From JACCTH01 sp050741915 (GTDB lineage Bacteria > Actinomycetota > Acidimicrobiia > Spongiisociales > ZC4RG35), in contig JBOGEX010000076.1 of assembly GCA_050741915.1 (NCBI GenBank), positions 1 through 14,872 of the forward strand: DNA of 14,872 nt, written 5' to 3'. Below the pieces are notes generated by a model. It had not been told where the DNA came from, ran no database searches, and saw only the letters and a list, made by a program, of their open reading frames with translations. The translations under genes were made by a program, and so were the position numbers. This document shows positions 1 to 7,019 of this stretch, in pieces (the first letter of the stretch is position 1; each line of letters opens with the position of its first letter).

Positions 1-250
1 CCCAATCTCGCAGCCCACGCGTGGCGTCAATCCCTCTGGCTTCCGTGTCTCCGAAGCCGCGCATGTCGGGAGCGATCATCCGATACCGATCCGGGGCCTG
101 GGCCATCACATGCTCGAAGAAACGCCCGGTGGCAAGGTTGCCGTGAATCATGACCACCGGCTCCCCACCCGCAGGACCCGATTCCAAATAGTGCACCCGC
201 AGCCGATCGGTCGCGACGCCTTCTGATCGGACACCGTCCAATAGCTTCAT
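1..250 (-). CDS. alpha/beta hydrolase, N-terminal part (runs off left edge)
   Basis: The first 83 codons of an alpha/beta-hydrolase-fold protein are visible; the catalytic Asp/His half and probably the nucleophile lie outside the window. The peptide carries the oxyanion-hole segment VVMIHGNLATGRFF at about residues 33-46 and then IAPDMRGFGDTE, both typical of the strand beta3 and beta4 regions of this superfamily. The ATG at 250 is well supported: an excellent Shine-Dalgarno, GGAGGTGAT, sits 3 bases upstream (254-262 on the plus strand). The substrate cannot be told from this part; epoxide hydrolases, haloperoxidases and esterases all share these motifs. The next gene upstream, at 370-876, has the same orientation with about 120 bases between them, so co-transcription is possible but not shown. 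Confidence 0.85.
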   Translation of the reverse strand, partial: MKLLDGVRSEGVATDRLRVHYLESGPAGGEPVVMIHGNLATGRFFEHVMAQAPDRYRMIAPDMRGFGDTEARGIDATRGLRDW

Positions 251-253
251 TCG

Positions 254-262
254 ATCACCTCC
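254..262 (-). promoter_or_regulatory. strong Shine-Dalgarno of the alpha/beta hydrolase gene
   Basis: The minus strand reads GGAGGTGAT three bases before the ATG at 250, a near-complete anti-16S match that fixes this start. The same bases are also part of a five-codon mini-ORF (ATG GAG GTG ATC GAA TGA) that overlaps the real start out of frame; this is probably coincidental. Confidence 0.75.
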
Positions 263-369
263 ATGCCCCGCAACCTACCGGCAGTGACGGAGCAGCCCCC
301 CTCGAGAACCAGGCGTTTTTGGAGACTTCGACCAATCCAATGTTTGATGCGGGCGTCCACGCGGGGTAG

Positions 370-849
370 CTAGATCTTGACAGGCGAGATCTGGGCCCAA
401 CCTCCGGTCTCTTGGGGTAGGAAGTCGGTCCTCGTCGCCACCACTCCGTACTCCCAAGCCATCATTCGCCTCACTTCGAGCCGGTATGGAATATCCGCTT
501 CTGTTTCGGGGAATCGGGCCGTTGCCCCGGAATGAGGATCCACATACTTCTGCCGATAGGCGTGGTCGACCCGCTCTAACTCGACGCGGTCGTCTATCGG
601 CACCACCGCTCCTTCCAAGATCAATGCGTCGTCGCCGTCACCTAGATGAGCCGCGACCCACGCGACCTCGTTGAGGTTGCGCGCTTTTTGGGTGGTACGG
701 CCCACGTTGAAGTAGAGGACCCGGCCATCCCAATAGAACCAAATCGGGGTGGTGTGTGGTCGCCGATCCGGGCGCGTCGTCGATATCCAGATCGAGCGCG
801 CCGCCCTGAGGCGAGCGTCAATCCTCCTGAAGGGAATGTGTCCAGGCAT
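370..849 (-). CDS. pyridoxamine 5'-phosphate oxidase (PPOX) family protein
   Basis: A protein of 159 aa (168 aa if a TTG at 876 is used) with the split-barrel fold of PPOX-class flavin or F420-binding proteins. The core RPHTTPIWFYWDGRVLYF followed by GRTTQKARNLNE and a DDALILEGAV strand is the typical order: a substrate/cofactor loop, the TxxxRK phosphate-binding stretch and the barrel strand. The C-terminal TRTDFLPQETGGWAQISPVKI, a Trp-containing segment near the end, is also usual. Family members reduce or oxidise small molecules with FMN or F420, or only bind the cofactor; which applies here is not visible. The start is uncertain: ATG at 849 has only a weak purine stretch upstream, while TTG at 876 is preceded by GGGGTGGC. 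It lies upstream of the alpha/beta hydrolase in the same orientation. Confidence 0.85.
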   Translation of the reverse strand: MPGHIPFRRIDARLRAARSIWISTTRPDRRPHTTPIWFYWDGRVLYFNVGRTTQKARNLNEVAWVAAHLGDGDDALILEGAVVPIDDRVELERVDHAYRQKYVDPHSGATARFPETEADIPYRLEVRRMMAWEYGVVATRTDFLPQETGGWAQISPVKI

Positions 850-876
850 TGATTGGCTTTCTGCGATGTCACCCAA

Positions 877-1190
877 GCCACCCCGGATAATCGAAAGGAG
901 AGTCCGTGTAATGAGCTTCGTCGGGATGCTCGGACAGATAACGGACCGGCGTTTTCGATCGACTCGCGGATGCTGGCTACGTGTTCCTCCTCGTTCCTAG
1001 CTACGTCAGCGTACCTTTCAGTCCTAGTCCTGAGTTGATGGCCGACGCCGTTTCCTCGTCGTGGTTCGGCGACCTGCTCATGACATTACGGGCGGATTCG
1101 GGTCGTCCTCCTGATCGCCAATGGCCTAGCGCGGGCAAGTAAGCCTTACCCATCTGCGGCTTCCCCCGCGTTGAGGCGAAGGAATGATCC
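877..1190. other. gene-poor stretch with no convincing gene
   Basis: No recognisable protein or RNA was found in these 314 bases. Two weak signals exist on the plus strand. An ATG at 911 follows AAAGGAGAG but opens only a 29-codon frame. A stop-free frame from about 942 to 1143 reads RLADAGYVFLLVPSYVSVPF and ends SAGK, which looks protein-like but has no start codon with a ribosome site. These could be two pieces of a decayed gene joined by a frameshift, or chance in high-GC DNA. The stretch should also hold the promoters for the leftward PPOX gene and the rightward gene at 1191. Confidence 0.4.
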
Positions 1191-1618
1191 ATGGCCTTAA
1201 CAGTCACAGGAGGCATGAATGCCGTCGAGCGAATTAGGGCCCGGCTGTTCGCACGTCCTGAAATCAAGTACACGGAGCAACCGAACAGGATCGACGTACA
1301 CCCTTCTGATGAATCCGGCTTCAGCGTGGGCCTTCAGATCACGCCCACCACCTTCACGGTCAATTTGAGGGCTGGCACGAGGAGTTCACATCGGAAGGCG
1401 AAGCGCTCGACTGTTTTGCTCTCGGACTGTCACCGAATTGCCGGATGGCGATTCTTGCTCGCGGCAAGACACAAACGAAGTGGGTCCTTGAAAGCCTCGT
1501 AGACGGAACCTGGATGCTCTATTCCGTGACCGGGCTGCTCCTTCAGGCGTTTTGGCGGCCGGCACGTAGCGTGTGCCGCCAGAACGATCACCTTGGCCGG
1601 GAGTCAACTGGGGCCTGA
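1191..1618 (+). pseudogene. conserved hypothetical protein with a one-base frameshift
   Basis: Two frames join into one coherent protein of about 140 aa. The first (from ATG 1191 or 1215) reads RLFARPEIKYTEQPNRIDVH, then GFSVGLQITPTTFTVN. After about 1366 the sense moves to another frame reading FEGWHEEFTSEGEALDCFAL, then WVLESLVDGTW and TGLLLQAFWRPARS, ending at TGA 1616-1618. From memory, uncharacterised bacterial proteins share this layout (EGWHE, a Cys-Phe-x-x-GLS helix, TVESL-DG-W and a TGLL--FWR tail). Adding one T to the TTT at 1364-1366 restores the whole frame (codons for N-F-E-G-W). ATG 1191 has AAGGAA eight bases upstream; ATG 1215 has AGGAGG but only one base of spacing. Function is unknown. 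The last 31 bases overlap the tail of the convergent sigma-factor gene. It may be a real mutation or a sequencing error. Confidence 0.7.
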
Positions 1619-2871
1619 GTTACGGGCCTGGATAGCGCGCTGTCCTGAGCGATCTCTTCGACCTGTTGCTCGAGAAACCGTCGGTCCCTTTCCGTCGTTG
1701 CGAGGTGGGCCGCGAGTTCGTAAGCGGCTTTCGCTGCGTCTCGTTGTCCGAGCCGACGCAACATTGTGCCGCGGGCTGCGTGCATCAGGTGATAGTGGTC
1801 GAGGCCGGCTGCGACTGCGTCGAGGGCGGCGAGGGCGGGCCCGGGCCCCTCGACCTCGCCGATAGCGATGGCCCGATTGAGTGCCACCACGGGGGTGGGC
1901 ATGACCGACAACAGATGATCGTAGAGAGCGACGATCTGGTGCCAATCGGTCTCGTCGAAGGAGTTGGCCTGGCAGTGCACGGCCTGGATGGCGGCCTGAA
2001 GTTGGAATGGTCCAGGTTGGTCGCGGCGAATGCAGGCGCGCACAATTGCATGCCCCTCTTCGATCATCGTCCGGTCCCACTTGGTTCTGTCCTGATCGCG
2101 CAGGAGCACGAGTGCTCCCTCGGCCGTGCGGGCCGGTATACGCGACTCGCTGAGCAGCATGAGTGCGAGCAGCCCGGCCGCTTCGGGCTCGTCGGGCATC
2201 AACGCGACCAGAGACCGAGCAAGGCGAACCGCATCGCTTCGCAGCGAGGCCCGGTCAGGATCATCGACCCCGGTGTTGTAGATGAGGTACACCACCGACA
2301 GGACCGAGCGGAGTCGCTCGGGTAGCTCGGCTTCCGCTGGCACCCGATAGGGGATCTTGGCGGCCTTGATCTTGTACTTGGCCCGGACGAGACGCTTCGC
2401 CATCGCCGACTCGCTCACCAGGAATGAGCGGGCCACCTCCTTCACACTCAAGCCGCCCAGGAGCCGCAAGGTCAAGGCGAGCTGGTGCTCTGTTCGCAAC
2501 GCCGGATGGCAGCAGGTGAAGATGAGCCGGAGCTGATCGTCATTCACGCGCCCGTCCTCTCCTAGGTCGGCCGCATCCGGGTCGTGGGAGCTGCTCGCAA
2601 AAGCACCAAGCTGTTCATGGAGTTCCCGGCCCCGCGCCAAACGGCGAAGGTCATCGATCGCACGGTTTCGTGCGGTCGTAACGATCCACCCTGCTGGGTT
2701 GGGTGGAAAGCCATCGCTCCGCCATCGCTCGCTTGCCACGACGAACGCGTCCTGGACAGCGTCTTCGGCAAGCGTGATGTCGCCGAAAACACGGACCAGA
2801 GTCGCCACCGCCTGGCCGTATACCTCGCGGAACACACGCTCAACACCGGTCACTTGGGTGGCGACGGTCAC
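1588..2871 (-). CDS. ECF42-type RNA polymerase sigma factor with TPR-like C-terminal extension
   Basis: An alternative sigma factor of 427 aa. Residues about 10-75 hold the sigma-2 region (VFREVYGQAVATLVRVFGD, then AEDAVQDAFVVASERW), and about 120-180 the sigma-4 helix-turn-helix (LTLRLLGGLSVKEVARSFLV, then SESAMAKRLVRAKYKI). A long helical extension follows, including DWHQIVALYDHLLSV and PTPVVALNRAIAIGEVEGP; this TPR-like domain defines group ECF42 (COG4941) and replaces an anti-sigma factor as the controlling element. The frame is open to 2973, but GTG 2871 is the likely start: it lies four bases after the stop of the DGPF gene and is preceded by GAGGGC. That tight spacing implies one transcript and coupled translation. 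The pairing with a DGPF protein is the known ECF42 context. No anti-sigma gene is present. Confidence 0.9.
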   Translation of the reverse strand: MTVATQVTGVERVFREVYGQAVATLVRVFGDITLAEDAVQDAFVVASERWRSDGFPPNPAGWIVTTARNRAIDDLRRLARGRELHEQLGAFASSSHDPDAADLGEDGRVNDDQLRLIFTCCHPALRTEHQLALTLRLLGGLSVKEVARSFLVSESAMAKRLVRAKYKIKAAKIPYRVPAEAELPERLRSVLSVVYLIYNTGVDDPDRASLRSDAVRLARSLVALMPDEPEAAGLLALMLLSESRIPARTAEGALVLLRDQDRTKWDRTMIEEGHAIVRACIRRDQPGPFQLQAAIQAVHCQANSFDETDWHQIVALYDHLLSVMPTPVVALNRAIAIGEVEGPGPALAALDAVAAGLDHYHLMHAARGTMLRRLGQRDAAKAAYELAAHLATTERDRRFLEQQVEEIAQDSALSRPVTQAPVDSRPR

Positions 2872-2875
2872 GCCC

Positions 2876-3241
2876 TCAGGCGTCCGGCATCTCGAAGAAT
2901 GGGCGGACTTCGATCGGGTGGTTGATGGCGTCGACGACTTTGCCCGCCCATGCCAGGGCCACATCGAGGTCATCCGCGTTGATGATGTAGAACCCGGCGA
3001 TGTGCTCCTTCGACTCGACGAACGGCCCGTCAGTCATGACCGGGCCGCCGTCGCTCGTGCGTACGACAGTCGCCGCCTCGGGGTCGTGGAGTCGGCCAGT
3101 GAACACGAACGTACCGCTCGCCTTCATCTCGGCTTCGAGGGCAAAAATCCGCCCCATGAATGCCTGGATTTCCTCGGGCGTCCTTGGCCCCCCGGGTACT
3201 TGTCCCTCGACTGCGTAGGTAGACAACAGGTACTGACTCAT
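2876..3241 (-). CDS. YCII-related DGPF-domain protein, ECF42 partner
   Basis: A 121-aa dimeric ferredoxin-like-fold protein of the YCII superfamily. It shows the hallmark DGPF motif in VMTDGPFVESKEHIAGFYII at about residues 68-87, preceded by the conserved GTFVFTGRLHDPEAATVVR, and a C-terminal EVRPFFEM. DGPF proteins are the standing genomic partners of ECF42 sigma factors and are usually sigma-factor targets; their biochemical role is unknown. ATG 3241 has a clear GAGGAG Shine-Dalgarno (3247-3252 on the plus strand). The stop at 2876-2878 is followed after four bases by the GTG of the sigma gene. A candidate ECF-type promoter lies 57 bases upstream of the start. Confidence 0.9.
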   Translation of the reverse strand: MSQYLLSTYAVEGQVPGGPRTPEEIQAFMGRIFALEAEMKASGTFVFTGRLHDPEAATVVRTSDGGPVMTDGPFVESKEHIAGFYIINADDLDVALAWAGKVVDAINHPIEVRPFFEMPDA

Positions 3242-3415
3242 GAGTTCTCCTCATGTTGGTGCGGGCTGTTCCCGCGCTCACCCTACTTACGAACGCAATC
3301 GGCCCGCGAGGACATCCCTCGACAGGAGTGTTGAACGTTTGTGGCCGTGGCGGGCACCGGTAGAGCGCGATTGGGCTCGACAGGCTCGACGCCAGCTAGT
3401 GGGTAGGTTGAAAGC
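3242..3415. promoter_or_regulatory. divergent intergenic region between the sigma operon and the amidohydrolase
   Basis: These 174 bases separate the leftward DGPF gene from the rightward amidohydrolase, so both promoters must lie here. Apart from the TGTCGA elements described for the minus strand, no operator palindrome or riboswitch-like element was seen. No plus-strand TGTCGA occurs here, so nothing suggests that the sigma factor drives the amidohydrolase. Confidence 0.55.
3298..3324 (-). promoter_or_regulatory. candidate ECF42 promoter of the DGPF-sigma operon
   Basis: The minus strand reads TGTCGA (3324-3319), 17 bases, then CGAT (3301-3298), in the right place and direction to drive the DGPF gene starting at 3241. 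As recalled from the literature, ECF42 promoters carry TGTCGA at -35 and a CGA/TC-type -10, so this would be autoregulation. The -35 is exact; the -10 agrees only in part. A second minus-strand TGTCGA lies further upstream (about 3379-3384) without a convincing -10. Confidence 0.5.
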
Positions 3416-4696
3416 ATGCCTGATGCCCGCCGGTTGCCAGCCATGCAGTCCGATCCCGAGCCCGAAGCCGGTGTCCTAGCGATCACCAACGCTCGGGTCT
3501 TCGTCGCCGGGGAGGTGACATCGCCTACCTCGGTGTTGCTCGACAACGGACGAATTCGCCAATTGGGCGGCGAGGTTCCCGTAGGCGTAAGTTTGATCGA
3601 CGCCGAGGGGAGAACGGCGCTGCCCGGATTGATCGATGCTCATGCCCACATTTCGATGCTGGCGCTTCCGGAGCCGCTCAAAGGAGTCGAGCCGCTTCGG
3701 CCAGGCGCGGCGGCCCATGTCCTGGCAGAGAGCCTGCGAAGGGCGCTGCGAATGGGTATCACCACAATTCGCGACGTAGGGGCTCACGGCGAGGTCCTAT
3801 TCGAGCTACGCCAGGCGATGCGCCTTGGCGCCTTCATTGGGCCCCGGCTGTTCCTTTGTGGTCGGATCGTCTCAGCCACCGCCCCCGGTGATCGCTTCTT
3901 CCCCGAGATGTATCGGTTGGCCGACGGGGCCGATGACATGCGGCGAGCGGCTAGAGAGCAGATCAGGGCTGGAGCCGACTTCGTCAAGATCATGTCGACC
4001 GGCGCCCGATCTGTGGAGCTCGAGGACCCCAAGCCGGCGCAAGTGACCAGAGAGGAGATGCGGGCACTTGTGGACGAGGTTCATCGCCAGGGCTATCGAG
4101 TGGCTGCCCATTGCGAAGGTCTCGCCGGCACCGCCTTGGCGATCGAGGAGGGAGCCGACACCATCGAGCATGGAATGCACCTTCACGAGAGGCCCGATTT
4201 GCTCGAACTACTCGCCCACCGGGGGGGAGTGCTGGTTCCCACGCTCTCCTTCCTCCACGATGTGGCAGAAAGCGGGCAGTGGACAGAGCTCCTGGTTCGA
4301 CAAGGGGCTTTGAATGTGGAAGCGGCCGATCAAACCCTCAAGGCAGCTCGCACGGCTGGGGTTCCGTTGGCAATGGGATATGACTCACACGAGGTGTGGC
4401 GCTCGGCTCATGAGTTGGTTCGCATGGTCGAGCACGGGCTCGCTCCGGCAGAGGCACTCACGGCCGCTACGTTCGGGGGGGCCATGGCTTTGGGCATCGA
4501 GAATGAGGTGGGCTCGATCGAACTCGGGCGTTTGGCCGATCTGGTGCTCGTCGATGGGGATCCGCTCGAGGACCCATCGATTCTGACGGATCGCCAGAGG
4601 ATCTGGCTGGTGCTGAAATCTGGGCGAGCGGTGGCGGGCGCTGCCCTCGATCCACCGACACGAGGAGGCGCACTGCAGCGAGAGCACCCACGGTAA
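3416..4696 (+). CDS. metal-dependent amidohydrolase, Xaa-Pro dipeptidase / imidazolonepropionase-like (COG1228)
   Basis: A full-length 426-aa TIM-barrel amidohydrolase expected to hydrolyse an amide, peptide or cyclic ureide bond in the cytoplasm. All metal-site elements are seen: GLIDAHAHIS (His76, His78), the lysine in GADFVKIMSTGA (Lys191, probably carboxylated), VAAHCEGLAG (His232), ADTIEHGMHL (His252) and the catalytic Asp in AMGYDSHEVW (Asp323). The end LADLVLVDGDPLED is the usual closing beta-sandwich strand. This arrangement matches the Sgx9260/Cc2672-type prolidases and related enzymes of unknown substrate. The start at 3416 is plausible but has only a weak AGGTTGAAAG upstream; Met10 is an alternative. 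No signal peptide is seen. It is divergent from the sigma operon and has no co-directional neighbour. Confidence 0.88.
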   Translation: MPDARRLPAMQSDPEPEAGVLAITNARVFVAGEVTSPTSVLLDNGRIRQLGGEVPVGVSLIDAEGRTALPGLIDAHAHISMLALPEPLKGVEPLRPGAAAHVLAESLRRALRMGITTIRDVGAHGEVLFELRQAMRLGAFIGPRLFLCGRIVSATAPGDRFFPEMYRLADGADDMRRAAREQIRAGADFVKIMSTGARSVELEDPKPAQVTREEMRALVDEVHRQGYRVAAHCEGLAGTALAIEEGADTIEHGMHLHERPDLLELLAHRGGVLVPTLSFLHDVAESGQWTELLVRQGALNVEAADQTLKAARTAGVPLAMGYDSHEVWRSAHELVRMVEHGLAPAEALTAATFGGAMALGIENEVGSIELGRLADLVLVDGDPLEDPSILTDRQRIWLVLKSGRAVAGAALDPPTRGGALQREHPR

Positions 4697-4767
4697 CCGG
4701 CGGGTATCAGGTTGTGGTGGGTGGTTGGCGCAAGTCTCATACCTCGCACCGGCCGCCACCGGAGGAA

Positions 4768-5019
4768 TTAGGGTTCCAAGGCCCAAGAATCAGAGGCGGT
4801 ATCGAAGAGCCAAGTCTCATGAGTGCAAGTGGTGCGTGATGCCCCTCCACCGAATAGCACCAAAGTGTTGGTCTCATCGTCGGAAGCCAACAGATGCCAG
4901 CCCCGCGCGCTTGGGCCGGTTGTCAGCAGGTTGCTCCAATTGGTGGTCTCGTAATCGAAGGACCACGTGTCGTCCAACGGCTCCTCGCGAGGACCCGCCA
5001 CGCCGTCACGACCGTAACA
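4768..5019 (-). pseudogene. kelch-repeat protein fragment
   Basis: About 80 residues of a kelch-type beta-propeller remain. The stretch reads PLDDTWSFDYETTNWSNL, then GPSARGWHLLASDDETNTLV, LFGGG and HETWLFDTASDSW. These are the W-F-D / R-x-x-H / FGG elements of one and a half kelch blades. Such propellers are normally 300 aa or more and are often secreted, so this is a remnant. There is no start codon of its own: extending the frame upstream runs into the inverted repeat at 5031-5079. Beyond the stop at 4768 another frame continues with PPVAAGARYE, which resembles the start of the next blade, so a frameshift rather than a true end may lie here. Nothing else is coded between 4697 and 5104. Confidence 0.7.
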
Positions 5020-5030
5020 GCGTCGGGACC

Positions 5031-5079
5031 CTTCTTGCGTAAATCTCGTCACGTAAACGTGACGAGATTTACCAAGAAG
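5031..5079. terminator. long near-perfect hairpin, probable terminator of the AraC-VOC-NTF2 unit
   Basis: The arms 5039-5054 and 5057-5072 are perfect complements (16 pairs, GTAAATCTCGTCACGT against ACGTGACGAGATTTAC) around an AA centre. After one bulged C at 5038, the pairing goes on for seven more pairs (5031-5037 with 5073-5079), giving 23 pairs in all. It lies 26 bases past the stop of the leftward NTF2-like gene, where a terminator is expected. No U-run follows on either strand; U-less hairpins are known in actinobacteria. A dyad this regular could also be a dimeric repressor site or the trace of a mobile hairpin element. Confidence 0.6.
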
Positions 5080-5104
5080 AGAGGCCGTACCCCAAAAACG
5101 ATCC

Positions 5105-5497
5105 TCACCCGCTCGGCATCACGTCGGCAGCGGTGAGATGGCTGAGGGCACACTTCCACGAGCCATCGCGTTTAACAAACACGTCGGTGACCCACTCGTC
5201 GAGCTGGAACTCCTCTTCCTTGTAGGCGCCGGTGTTCTGACCTCGCGCGATGACCACCGCGACGTCTCCGTAGATCCGCACATCGTGAACCTCGAAGCTC
5301 ATCGTGTGATGGGTGATGTCACCGGATTTGACCGAGTCCAGAAACTGCTGACGCGGGAATATCCCTCCCGACCCGACTAGGACCCAGTCCGGCTCGGCAA
5401 AGCTGCCGATGGCATCGGGGTCGTCTGCAACGATGGCCCCAGCCCAGGTCTCCAGTAGGTCACCAAACTCCTGATGGAGGTCACCGCTCATGCTCAT
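5105..5497 (-). CDS. NTF2-like (SnoaL/DUF4440-type) protein
   Basis: A 130-aa cone-shaped NTF2-fold protein. It reads FGDLLETWAGAIVADDPDAI, SFAEPDWVLVG, then MSFEVHDVRIYGDVAVVIAR and VTDVFVKRDGSWKCALSHLT. This alternation of a helical start and four strands ending in W-K--L-H-S is typical of the DUF4440/SnoaL group, whose members are small enzymes or binding proteins with unpredictable ligands. The start is ATG 5497: its ATGA overlaps the TGA of the VOC gene by four bases, indicating translational coupling. A second in-frame ATG lies at 5491. The frame extends upstream to 5524, but those residues belong to the VOC overlap. Confidence 0.82.
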   Translation of the reverse strand: MSMSGDLHQEFGDLLETWAGAIVADDPDAIGSFAEPDWVLVGSGGIFPRQQFLDSVKSGDITHHTMSFEVHDVRIYGDVAVVIARGQNTGAYKEEEFQLDEWVTDVFVKRDGSWKCALSHLTAADVMPSG

Positions 5498-5898
5498 ACG
5501 CCGCGGTAAGTGCCAAAGCTCCACAGGTTCCCCTCGGGGTCACGAACGGTGAAGCCCCGCGACCCGTACTCCTCGCTCTTGAGGCCCCGGACCACGGTCG
5601 CCCCGGCCCCGACGGCGCGCTCGAAGAGAGCATCCGGGTCGTCACATGCAAGGTACACCGCGTCGTTGCCGGGTACCCGAAGTCCGAACGGCGAGCCGTC
5701 TTTGCCGGCAGTGCCAAACATGACGCCACCACCCGATGGCCATCGCATCTCGGCGTGCTCGACGACCGACGGGTCGTCGTCGCGGGTGAACACGGCGGTC
5801 CTCTCGAATCCAAAAGCAGTGCCCAGGAAGTCGATGGCTGCGAGCGAATCACGAAAAGTAAGGATCGGCCAAACGTGGGTCGGGTCGTTGTTGCTCAT
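5494..5898 (-). CDS. VOC-superfamily (glyoxalase / bleomycin-resistance-like) protein
   Basis: A 134-aa protein with the paired beta-alpha-beta-beta-beta modules of the vicinal-oxygen-chelate fold. Visible elements are the first module VWPILTFRDSLAAIDFLGTA, FGFER, the strand HAEMRWPSGGGVMFG, a second module beginning AVYLACDDPDALFERAV, GAGATVVRGL, and the signature end FTVRDPEGNLWSFGTY, whose Glu is a usual metal ligand. Family functions include small-molecule isomerisation, ring opening and antibiotic binding; the exact one is not visible. The downstream NTF2-like gene overlaps by four bases. The AraC-type gene ends 62 bases upstream, suggesting one unit with its regulator. Confidence 0.85.
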   Translation of the reverse strand: MSNNDPTHVWPILTFRDSLAAIDFLGTAFGFERTAVFTRDDDPSVVEHAEMRWPSGGGVMFGTAGKDGSPFGLRVPGNDAVYLACDDPDALFERAVGAGATVVRGLKSEEYGSRGFTVRDPEGNLWSFGTYRGV

Positions 5899-5960
5899 CC
5901 CATCAGTTCTACGTCATTCGGGTAGCCGTCGTCTTGGAGAATTGGAACATCCGGCCGAGC

Positions 5961-6797
5961 TCAGCCCGTCGGCCTTTCGTCACCCTGAAATGCGGGTACA
6001 TCATCGACAAGCAGCTCGGTAGGGGTGCAGCCGGCGAGCTCGGCGAAATCCCGGTTGAGATGGGACTGATCGTAGTAGCCGCATGCCACCGCCACCTGAG
6101 CCATCGAGACAAACGAGGGCACCATGCGGAGCATCCGCCGAGCACGCTCGAATCGGACCACACGCGCCGCCAGCTTGGGGCCGAGACCGAACTCGTCGCG
6201 GAACAGACGCCCCAAATGCTGACGGGTGTATCCAACCTCTGGGGCGAGCTCACCGATAGGGACCCGACCACCCGAGGTGACCAACATCTGCCACGACCTC
6301 CGCAGCTCCGGGGCAACCCGCTCGTCACCGGCGATGCCCGCAAGCACCTGGTCACACACCTCGAAGCGGCGGTCCCATCCAACCACCCCCTGAAGTCGCT
6401 CCCACAGCTCACCTCTCGATGAGCCGACCACATCGGAGAGCTCCAAGGAGAGGTTCCACAGCTCACGGGCGGGCATCCCAAAGATGGCCCGACTCCCCAG
6501 CGGAGTCATCTCTATGGCAACACCCTCCTGGTTGCCGTCATGGGCGATCAGCGCCGGAGCCGCCTGCAGGCCGCCCAGCACACAACCGTAATTCTGTGGT
6601 GCCTGGTGGCGATTGGTCTGGACGACCACCTCGATGGGTGGCCCGATGCTGACGATGAAGGTCATGTGCCGCGACGGCAGACCCCGATGAAGGCCCGGCG
6701 GGAAACCGCCCAGGCGATAGCCGATGTAGCGGTCGACGAACGGTCGGAGCCCGGGCGCCGGGGGTCTCGTCACGAACTCCTGAACGGGAGCGTCCAC
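5961..6797 (-). CDS. AraC-family transcriptional regulator
   Basis: A 278-aa regulator. The N-terminal part (about 1-150) resembles the cupin-like sensor found in regulators with a DUF6597-type domain (LRPFVDRYIGYRL, SRHMTFIVSIG, GVAIEMTPLGSRAIFGMPA). The C-terminal 100 residues are a double helix-turn-helix: PIGELAPEVGYTRQHLGRLF for the first and MAQVAVACGYYDQSHLNRDF for the second, ending GCTPTELL. It is a DNA-binding regulator of promoters, presumably including the VOC and NTF2-like genes just downstream. The start is GTG 6797, with GGTAGGG upstream. The gene begins only 10 bases after the cyclase remnant, so its promoter probably lies inside that remnant. Confidence 0.9.
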   Translation of the reverse strand: MDAPVQEFVTRPPAPGLRPFVDRYIGYRLGGFPPGLHRGLPSRHMTFIVSIGPPIEVVVQTNRHQAPQNYGCVLGGLQAAPALIAHDGNQEGVAIEMTPLGSRAIFGMPARELWNLSLELSDVVGSSRGELWERLQGVVGWDRRFEVCDQVLAGIAGDERVAPELRRSWQMLVTSGGRVPIGELAPEVGYTRQHLGRLFRDEFGLGPKLAARVVRFERARRMLRMVPSFVSMAQVAVACGYYDQSHLNRDFAELAGCTPTELLVDDVPAFQGDERPTG

Positions 6798-6806
6798 ACC
6801 CGAACC

Positions 6807-7019
6807 CTACCTTTGGTGGTCTCGATCGCCGACATGTCCAAGGATCGCACAAGGTCGGGTGTCAGCGGCGGCCAGGATCTCCCCACCCGAGGCCAAGGCC
6901 GCCACTCGGGCCGCAACGTGCACCGCCACACCAGTGCAATCGGCGCCATGGCGGTTGGCCTCGGCGGTATGCAACCCGATCCGGACCATGGAGCGCATCC
7001 CGTGGCTGGCCCGTGCCGC
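6807..7019 (-). pseudogene. class III adenylate/guanylate cyclase fragment
   Basis: About 70 codons keep the mid-part of a class III nucleotidyl cyclase domain: SMVRIGLHTAEANRHGADCT followed by GVAVHVAARVAALASGGEIL. This matches the usual VRIGxHTGE, GxxVxxAARxxxxA and GEIL core. The metal-binding Asp residues, the start and the C-terminal end are all missing. The fragment begins right after the TGA of the pRiA4b-like gene and is in the same frame, with no start codon or ribosome site. It must therefore be a relic, perhaps of the cyclase-plus-ATPase regulators common in actinobacteria, cut by a past rearrangement. Confidence 0.75.

Noticed and set aside
1666..2325. 219-codon plus-strand open frame
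   Set aside because: Antisense to the sigma-factor C-terminal domain, Cys-rich and without a recognisable domain.
2699..3334. 211-codon plus-strand open frame
   Set aside because: Antisense to both the DGPF and sigma genes, which have clear motifs and linked starts.
4731..4819. Direct repeat CAAGTCTCAT at about 4732 and 4810
   Set aside because: Only ten bases and two copies, one of them within the kelch fragment; no attachment-site or insertion features.
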